Assembly (NCBI RefSeq): GCF_900116765.1
Contig: NZ_UETC01000015.1
Location: forward strand, 1-64,000
Source: Jannaschia seohaensis
GTDB lineage: Bacteria; Pseudomonadota; Alphaproteobacteria; Rhodobacterales; Rhodobacteraceae
Direction: 5' to 3'
Length of the DNA stretch: 64,000 bases
The translations under genes and the position numbers were made by a program. The notes under the pieces were generated by a model. It had not been told where the DNA came from. It worked only from the letters and a program-made list of their open reading frames with translations, and did not search any database. Position 1 is the stretch's first letter, and each line of letters starts with the position of its first letter. Shown piece after piece: positions 59,089-64,000 of this stretch.

Positions 59089-59687
59089 ACCGCGCCCCGG
59101 AGAGGCGAACGGGCGGAGCCCCAGCATCCCGGAGAGGCCTCCGTGGAGTGTCTCGGCACCGACCGGACAAAGCCCAAAAGCCGTGACGCCACTGAGGTCG
59201 TCCCGCCTCCGGAGACGTTGCTCCGAGGCCCCGGAGACCGGACACCTCCACAGCCGTCGCGGCGGCCGCAGGCGGATCGCCGGGAGTATTTCCGGCCAGA
59301 AGAAGGCGGCGCACCTCCCGGAGAGGCGACCGTGCATCCCCGGACGACCCGTCCTCCTTCTTCCCTGCTCAAATATCCCCGCCGGAGGCGCAGGGTGCGG
59401 CCGGGCGCGCCCCTCGACGGGACAGTTCCAGCCGTCGGCCCCGCCCGTTGGCCCAGGCGAAGACGGCCGGCAGGCCGGATGAGCGGCTCGGATCGGACGG
59501 CCGGGCGCGCCGGGCGACAAAGCGGCCCCAGGCAGACCCCGCCCGGGCGTCGTCCGTCGGGGGCCTGCATGAGCGCCTCTGCCTCCGTGAGGCCATCCGG
59601 CGCCCTCAATCCGAGTCCTCGGCGAAAGCCTCGAACAGTGCGCCGCCCGTCGCGAAAGGCAGCGACGCAGATCCTGGGCGAAACGCC
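59089..59687. other. 599-base gap with repeats between convergent genes
   Basis: No convincing gene. CCCGGAGAGGC occurs three times (59096, 59128, 59317). A family B core CGGGAGTATTTCCGGCCAG (59281 on) and a reversed family A core CTTCTTCCCTGCTCAAATAT with CCCCGCCGGAGGC (about 59358-59390) lie on either side of the third. The stretch 59400-59687 shows only frames without family features; a minus-strand ALFEAFAEDSD just before 59607 may be the worn end of a lost gene, but this is weak. Confidence 0.45.
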
Positions 59688-62600
59688 TCAGATCAGGAAG
59701 ATGTCGTTCGCCGTCAGGTCCGGTGCGCCATTGAGCCGGGCGATCACCGTCTCCTGGCCCCGGTCGCTGCCATTGATATCGATCGACAGCTCGCCGGTGG
59801 CGCGGTCATAGACCACCCGGTCGCCCCGATCCTGCGCCGCCCCCGTCGCGGAGAAGACGCTGCCGGGCAGACGGCCCGTCGGGAAGATCCCGTCGGGGAT
59901 GTCGAGCAGGATCCGGTCCTGACCCGGGGTGAAGTCGGTGATCAGGTCCACGCCCTGGAAGGCGGCGCCCGGCACCTCGAAGACGAACTGGTCGCGCCCG
60001 CCCCCGCCAGTGAGCCGGTCCGCCCCGGCGCCGCCGCCGATGGTGTCGTTGCCGGCCCCGCCCGAGATGCGGTCATTCGCATTCCCGCCGGTGATCGCGT
60101 CGTCCTGCCGGCCGCCCACGACGGTGCCGCCGGTCCGATCGCCCGCCCCGCCGCCATCGCTCGGCACACCGCTGGTGACGATGTCGGCGATGCTGATCGC
60201 GTTGGACGCCGAATCTGATAGCCGGACCGTCCGCGCGCCCTCGACGAAGAGGGTCTGGCTCGCGGCCAATCCGCCGGCCTGCAGGTTCAGGGCATCGCCG
60301 CTATTGCCGACGATCAGCGTCAGCGCGTTCGCATCCGATTGCGCCACCAGAGAGCGGGCGACGACCAGATCCCCGCGCTCCAGCATCGAGAGGTCGAAGG
60401 CATCAACCCCGGTATAGCGTCCCGTCGTGTGCAGCGGGTCGACCAGGCTGGTGGCGCGCACCGTCACCGTGTCGAAGCCCGACCCCATCGCGATCGAGAA
60501 GGAGGGATCCTCCAGGTGGAAGCGCGAGATGCCGATGCGGTCGTCGGAACTGCTGCCCACCAGGGCCATGTCGACGGCCTTGGCGTCGCGGTCGGCGCCG
60601 CGCACGGGCGCGTCCTGCAGCGCAATATTGGCGGGCACGATGTCGCGGACCCGGATGTCGCCCAGGCGGATCTCGCCGAAGCCGCCCAGGAACAGGACGG
60701 TCTGGCCGTCCTGGCGCCCGAAGGTCAGCTGGTCGAATGCGGTGAAGCCCGTGCCGCGCAGTTCCAGGATGTCGCCGCCCCGCCCGGTCTCAAAGTCGAG
60801 GATCGTGTCGGTGCCGTCCCGCAGGGTCCAGACGAAGCGGTCGCGGCCGCCGCCGCCCGCCATCACGTCGCCCTGGGTGCCGCCGATCAGCGTGTCGTTG
60901 CCCAAGCCGCCATAGAGGAAGTCGTTGTCGATCCCGGTATCGAGATAGCCGCCGCCCGGATCCGCCGTGACGGTGTCCTGACGCTCCCCGGCCTCGAGGT
61001 ATGCGAAGGTGACGTCGTTCTCCTCGATGGTCGGATAGGGATGCAGCGGGAAGACCCCCGGGCCGACCGCGCGCCACTGGGGGGTGCTGCCGGCGGGGTA
61101 GTCCATGACCATCTCGTCGACACGGACCACGTTGCGGCTGTCGGGGGAGCCGTGGAAGTTGATGTCCCGGTCGGTGAAGTCGATCTGGGCGAAATTGTAA
61201 TGCTCGGCCGAATAGGCCGCGAACTCGTAGGCGTGGCGCCCCGCGATCGAGGTGAAGCCCTGCAGGTCGGTGCGGAACGTCTCCTGCAAGAGGAAGCCCA
61301 GCCCGTCGGAGCCCGCCTTGTTATGGGCGCCGTCGGCGGTCAGGTTGCGGCCCTCGACCTCGTGGCTGCGCTCCCAGCGGAAGGCGCTGGAGGCCAGGTC
61401 ATGGGCGGTGATGTTGCGCATCGAGGAGTTCTGGACGCCGTCGAACTCCACCCCGTTGGTATTCGCCCAGGCGGGGAGCGTGTTGGTGAAATTGAACGGA
61501 TCGGCCTCGCCCCAGCGGCCCTCGACGGTGAAGTCCGACAGGTGCACGTCGGTGAGGAAGTTGTTCTCCACCACCCGGGAGCGGCCGGCGTCGAAGGCGT
61601 AGGGGCTGCGCTCGGCGACGGTGACGGTGTTGCCGTCCACCTCGGTCACGCGGGAGCGGAACTCCCGCAGCCAGAGCGTGTTCTCCAGGCCAGGCGCCGG
61701 TTGGACCGGCTCCCAGCCGGTATTGCCGGTCTCGGCCAGGAAGGCCGCGTCGTTGGGCTTGTGGACGAAGAACAGGTCGCCCACCTCCAGCCCGTGGCCC
61801 CGCTCGAGCTGGAAGGTGCGGGTGCCGAGCGCGGCGTCGGCGGTCAGGGTGCCCAGCTCGCGCTCAATCTCGCGGCCCTGGACCAGGAAGAAATGCCCGT
61901 CGCCCTGCGCGGCCAACGCGTCGGGGATGCGGTTGACGATGACCGTCTGGCCCTCGCCCGAGCCCTTCACGGTGATGTTGGAGCGCTCGATCTCGAGCTG
62001 CTGGGTCAGGTTGAACCGGCCCGGGGCGAGCGTGATCACGCTGCCGTCGGGCGCCTGGTCCAGGAGCGGCTGGAGCGCCGTGAGCGGCGCGTCCGCCTCG
62101 ATGCGGAAGCGGTCGGCGCGCTGGCCCGCGACCAGGAAGTCGTCGACGCCGAAGCGCGCGCCCGCCGCCCCCTCCAGCACCAGCTCGAAATCCTCGGCCG
62201 TCAGCGTCACGTCCCCGCCCGAGATGTCGATCGAGACGTCTCGCGGGCCGCGCACGCTGGTGGCGGAGATGTCGATCCGCTCCAGGTAGTTGAGGGTATC
62301 GAAATCGGTGATCGTAATGCGGCCAGAGCCAGGTGTGATCACATAGGTGTCGAAGCCCGCGCCCCCGGTGACGGTCACGTCGCCGGAGCCGCCCAGCAGG
62401 AAGGTGTCGTCCCCCTCCCCGCCCGAAAGCGTGTCGTTGCCGCCCCCGCCCGAGATGGTGTCGTCGCGCTCGCCCCCGTCGATGCGGTCGGCGCGGGCGC
62501 CGCCGGTGATCAGGTCGGCGCGGTTGCCCCCGGTCACATTGCCGCCGATCAGATCGGAGATGGTCACCGCCTGCCCGTCGGCCGAGCGCAAGAGGACAGG

Positions 62601-63908
62601 GCCCACGCCTTCGACGATGATCCTGCCCTCGGGCCCGTTGGCATCCAGCAGCAGCGAACTGGCGCCGTGGCGGATGGTCAGCGTGCCGTCCGAGGAGCGC
62701 GCCAGCATGACCGGATCGACGCTGAAGCCCAGATCGCCGGTGGCCGCGGACATGTCGATGATCTCGATGCCGTCCATGCCCGGGATCCGCTCCTGCGAGA
62801 GCGACCGGTTGGCGCCCGAGATGCGCAGCGTGTCGGTCCCCGCCCCGCCGTCGAAGACATCGCTGGGCGACAGGTTGGAGAAGGCGCCCACGACCTCGAA
62901 GATCTCGTCGCCGGCGCCGCCCCGGAACGTGTCGGTCTCGGAGGTGAAGGTGAAATCGGCCGGCGTCCCCAGCGAGCGCGCCAGCGAGACGGAGGGCTGG
63001 CCTTCGAAGGCGAAGGAGCGGTCGGTCACCGCGCCCGGGGACACCCCCTCCAGGATCAGGACGGTCTCGGCATCGACGGCGACCCGGGCGCCGCCGTTTT
63101 GCGCCGAGATCTCCAGGTTGCGGAAGGTGAGCCCCTCGAACTGCCGCAGGTCGATCCGCTCATAGGGGTCGCTCACGTCGAAATCGGTGATCGTCACCGT
63201 GGAGCCGGGCCGCACGACGAAGACATCGGCCTCGCTGCCGCCGGTCAGCGTGTTGGCCCCCGCCCCGCCGCGCAGCAGGTCATAGCCCGCCCCGCCCAGA
63301 AGCGTGTCGTCGCCCAGGCCCCCATAGAGCTCGTCATGGTCGTCCCCGCCCGAAAGCCGGTCGTCCCCGCCATTGCCCTCCAGCAGGTCGTTGCCGCGCC
63401 CGCCCGAGAAGTCGTCGCCCGCGTCGCCGCCCTGGATCGTGTCGGCCAGGGTGCCGCCGGTGACGTCGCCCGCGACCCCGTCGGCCACGGTCACGATCTG
63501 GTCGGTGTCCAAAAGCTCCACCGGGCCGGCGCCGTCGAGCACATAGCCCGCGCGGGGCGCGGTCATGTCGCGCAGGTCCAGCACCAGCGGCGCGGCGCCG
63601 AAGACGAAGCGGACCACCCCCGCATCCGACTGCTGGAGCAGGGCGTCGTCGGCGACGATGCGCAGCTCGTCCGCCGCCGTCATGTCGATCACGTCGAGCC
63701 CCGTCGTCCTCGCGAAACGGTCGGCCGACAGCCCCAGGAAGCCGGTCCGCTCCAGCAGGAGCGTGTCGGTCCCCCCCTTCAGGTCCAGCACGTCCTCCCC
63801 CTGGAAGTTGGCGTTGCTGGGGGGCGAGACGACGATATCGTCCCCATCGGTGCCGATGATGTTGTCGGGGTCGATGGTCAGGCGGGCGAGCACGTCGATA
63901 GGATCCAC
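59688..63908 (-). CDS. RTX (calcium-binding repeat) protein with internal beta-helix
   Basis: A 1406-residue protein with a GTG start (63908) and GGAG seven bases upstream. There is no N-terminal signal peptide. Glycine/aspartate nonapeptides (GGxGxDxL type) form blocks at about 152-225, 467-510, 985-1040 and 1262-1310. Around them a module with GLDVIDMTAADEL, GIEIIDMSAATGDL or GVDAFDLSMLERGDL occurs three times (about 45-160, 353-465, 1117-1260). Residues about 605-975 are a pectate-lyase-like beta-helix (GSVITLAPGRFNLTQQLEIE, SSMRNITAHDLASSAFRWE). The tail ends NDIFLI, like type I secretion signals. It is likely a secreted EPS lyase/epimerase or adhesin. No type I secretion genes are in the window. 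Confidence 0.85.
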   Translation of the reverse strand: MDPIDVLARLTIDPDNIIGTDGDDIVVSPPSNANFQGEDVLDLKGGTDTLLLERTGFLGLSADRFARTTGLDVIDMTAADELRIVADDALLQQSDAGVVRFVFGAAPLVLDLRDMTAPRAGYVLDGAGPVELLDTDQIVTVADGVAGDVTGGTLADTIQGGDAGDDFSGGRGNDLLEGNGGDDRLSGGDDHDELYGGLGDDTLLGGAGYDLLRGGAGANTLTGGSEADVFVVRPGSTVTITDFDVSDPYERIDLRQFEGLTFRNLEISAQNGGARVAVDAETVLILEGVSPGAVTDRSFAFEGQPSVSLARSLGTPADFTFTSETDTFRGGAGDEIFEVVGAFSNLSPSDVFDGGAGTDTLRISGANRSLSQERIPGMDGIEIIDMSAATGDLGFSVDPVMLARSSDGTLTIRHGASSLLLDANGPEGRIIVEGVGPVLLRSADGQAVTISDLIGGNVTGGNRADLITGGARADRIDGGERDDTISGGGGNDTLSGGEGDDTFLLGGSGDVTVTGGAGFDTYVITPGSGRITITDFDTLNYLERIDISATSVRGPRDVSIDISGGDVTLTAEDFELVLEGAAGARFGVDDFLVAGQRADRFRIEADAPLTALQPLLDQAPDGSVITLAPGRFNLTQQLEIERSNITVKGSGEGQTVIVNRIPDALAAQGDGHFFLVQGREIERELGTLTADAALGTRTFQLERGHGLEVGDLFFVHKPNDAAFLAETGNTGWEPVQPAPGLENTLWLREFRSRVTEVDGNTVTVAERSPYAFDAGRSRVVENNFLTDVHLSDFTVEGRWGEADPFNFTNTLPAWANTNGVEFDGVQNSSMRNITAHDLASSAFRWERSHEVEGRNLTADGAHNKAGSDGLGFLLQETFRTDLQGFTSIAGRHAYEFAAYSAEHYNFAQIDFTDRDINFHGSPDSRNVVRVDEMVMDYPAGSTPQWRAVGPGVFPLHPYPTIEENDVTFAYLEAGERQDTVTADPGGGYLDTGIDNDFLYGGLGNDTLIGGTQGDVMAGGGGRDRFVWTLRDGTDTILDFETGRGGDILELRGTGFTAFDQLTFGRQDGQTVLFLGGFGEIRLGDIRVRDIVPANIALQDAPVRGADRDAKAVDMALVGSSSDDRIGISRFHLEDPSFSIAMGSGFDTVTVRATSLVDPLHTTGRYTGVDAFDLSMLERGDLVVARSLVAQSDANALTLIVGNSGDALNLQAGGLAASQTLFVEGARTVRLSDSASNAISIADIVTSGVPSDGGGAGDRTGGTVVGGRQDDAITGGNANDRISGGAGNDTIGGGAGADRLTGGGGRDQFVFEVPGAAFQGVDLITDFTPGQDRILLDIPDGIFPTGRLPGSVFSATGAAQDRGDRVVYDRATGELSIDINGSDRGQETVIARLNGAPDLTANDIFLI

Positions 63909-64000
63909 GGGATACTCCGGAATTTGGGTAGGGCCGGTAAGCGACCCGGATTCTGCGACGGGGATACCCCCGGGAGATTAATGAAACCTCTGCGGCACAG
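63909..64000 (-). promoter_or_regulatory. Upstream region of the RTX gene
   Basis: An AT-richer stretch with GGGGATACCCCC (63960-63971) and AGATTAATGAAACC beyond. It probably holds the RTX promoter. No specific boxes assigned. Confidence 0.25.

Noticed and set aside
59400-59687. Possible small gene after the KpsT fusion
   Set aside because: Frames are Arg/Pro/Ser-rich without start signals; only a weak resemblance to a worn C-terminus on the minus strand.

Overview
The base composition (very GC-rich), the gene families and the codon use all point to a member of the Rhodobacterales (Roseobacter/Paracoccaceae group). Markers are the VPLPA-CTERM/XrtD exosortase pair, a gene-transfer-agent (GTA) type head-spike base protein, LysR-rich gene organisation and DabAB. 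No rRNA, tRNA or CRISPR array was seen.

Layout. 1-2.6 kb: exosortase XrtD and a divergent VPLPA-CTERM substrate. 2.6-5.3 kb: two LysR regulators with a DUF1127-like and a DUF4242-like small protein. 5.3-14.5 kb: the core of a Wzx/Wzy-type exopolysaccharide (EPS) machine of the exosortase-associated kind: TPR lipoprotein, initiating sugar transferase, AAA ATPase, Wzz-like chain-length protein, CpsD-like tyrosine kinase, Wza-like export protein and an outer-membrane barrel. 14.6-15.6 kb: a decayed GTA head-spike locus. 15.7-17.8 kb: a phosphatase, duplicated intergenic repeats and an Alg14/Alg13-like glycosyltransferase pair. 17.9-18.8 kb: an ISNCY-type transposase remnant that cuts off pobA after about 14 codons. 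18.8-23.1 kb: a protocatechuate operon (VOC, dienelactone hydrolase, pcaC, pcaH, pcaG) and a quinone oxidoreductase. 23.5-26.9 kb: an intact GTA-type head-spike locus (ghsA/ghsB-like). 26.9-38.0 kb: more EPS genes: glycosyltransferases, pyruvyl transferase, FrhB-family protein, Wzy-like polymerase, Wzx-like flippase, a secreted beta-helix protein and a methyltransferase. 38.2-43.1 kb: LysR plus dabB-dabA, an inorganic-carbon uptake system. 43.5-59.1 kb: a second polysaccharide region with large glycosyltransferases, four sulfotransferase-like domains, a phosphomannomutase and ABC-type capsule export parts (KpsE and a KpsT-sulfotransferase fusion, but no KpsM). 59.7-63.9 kb: a 1406-residue RTX protein with an internal beta-helix.

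How it may fit together. The EPS genes build and export one or two surface polysaccharides, probably pyruvylated and sulfated. Inside the same cluster lie an intact GTA-type spike locus, a dead second spike locus with the same base but a different tip, and a secreted beta-helix protein that is collinear with the intact spike fibre. In Rhodobacter capsulatus GTA head spikes bind capsule. The co-location therefore suggests that spike and receptor polysaccharide genes travel and diversify together, and that the spike fibre and an EPS-acting secreted protein share ancestry. This is inference from hand alignment and gene order. It is the most interesting signal in the window.
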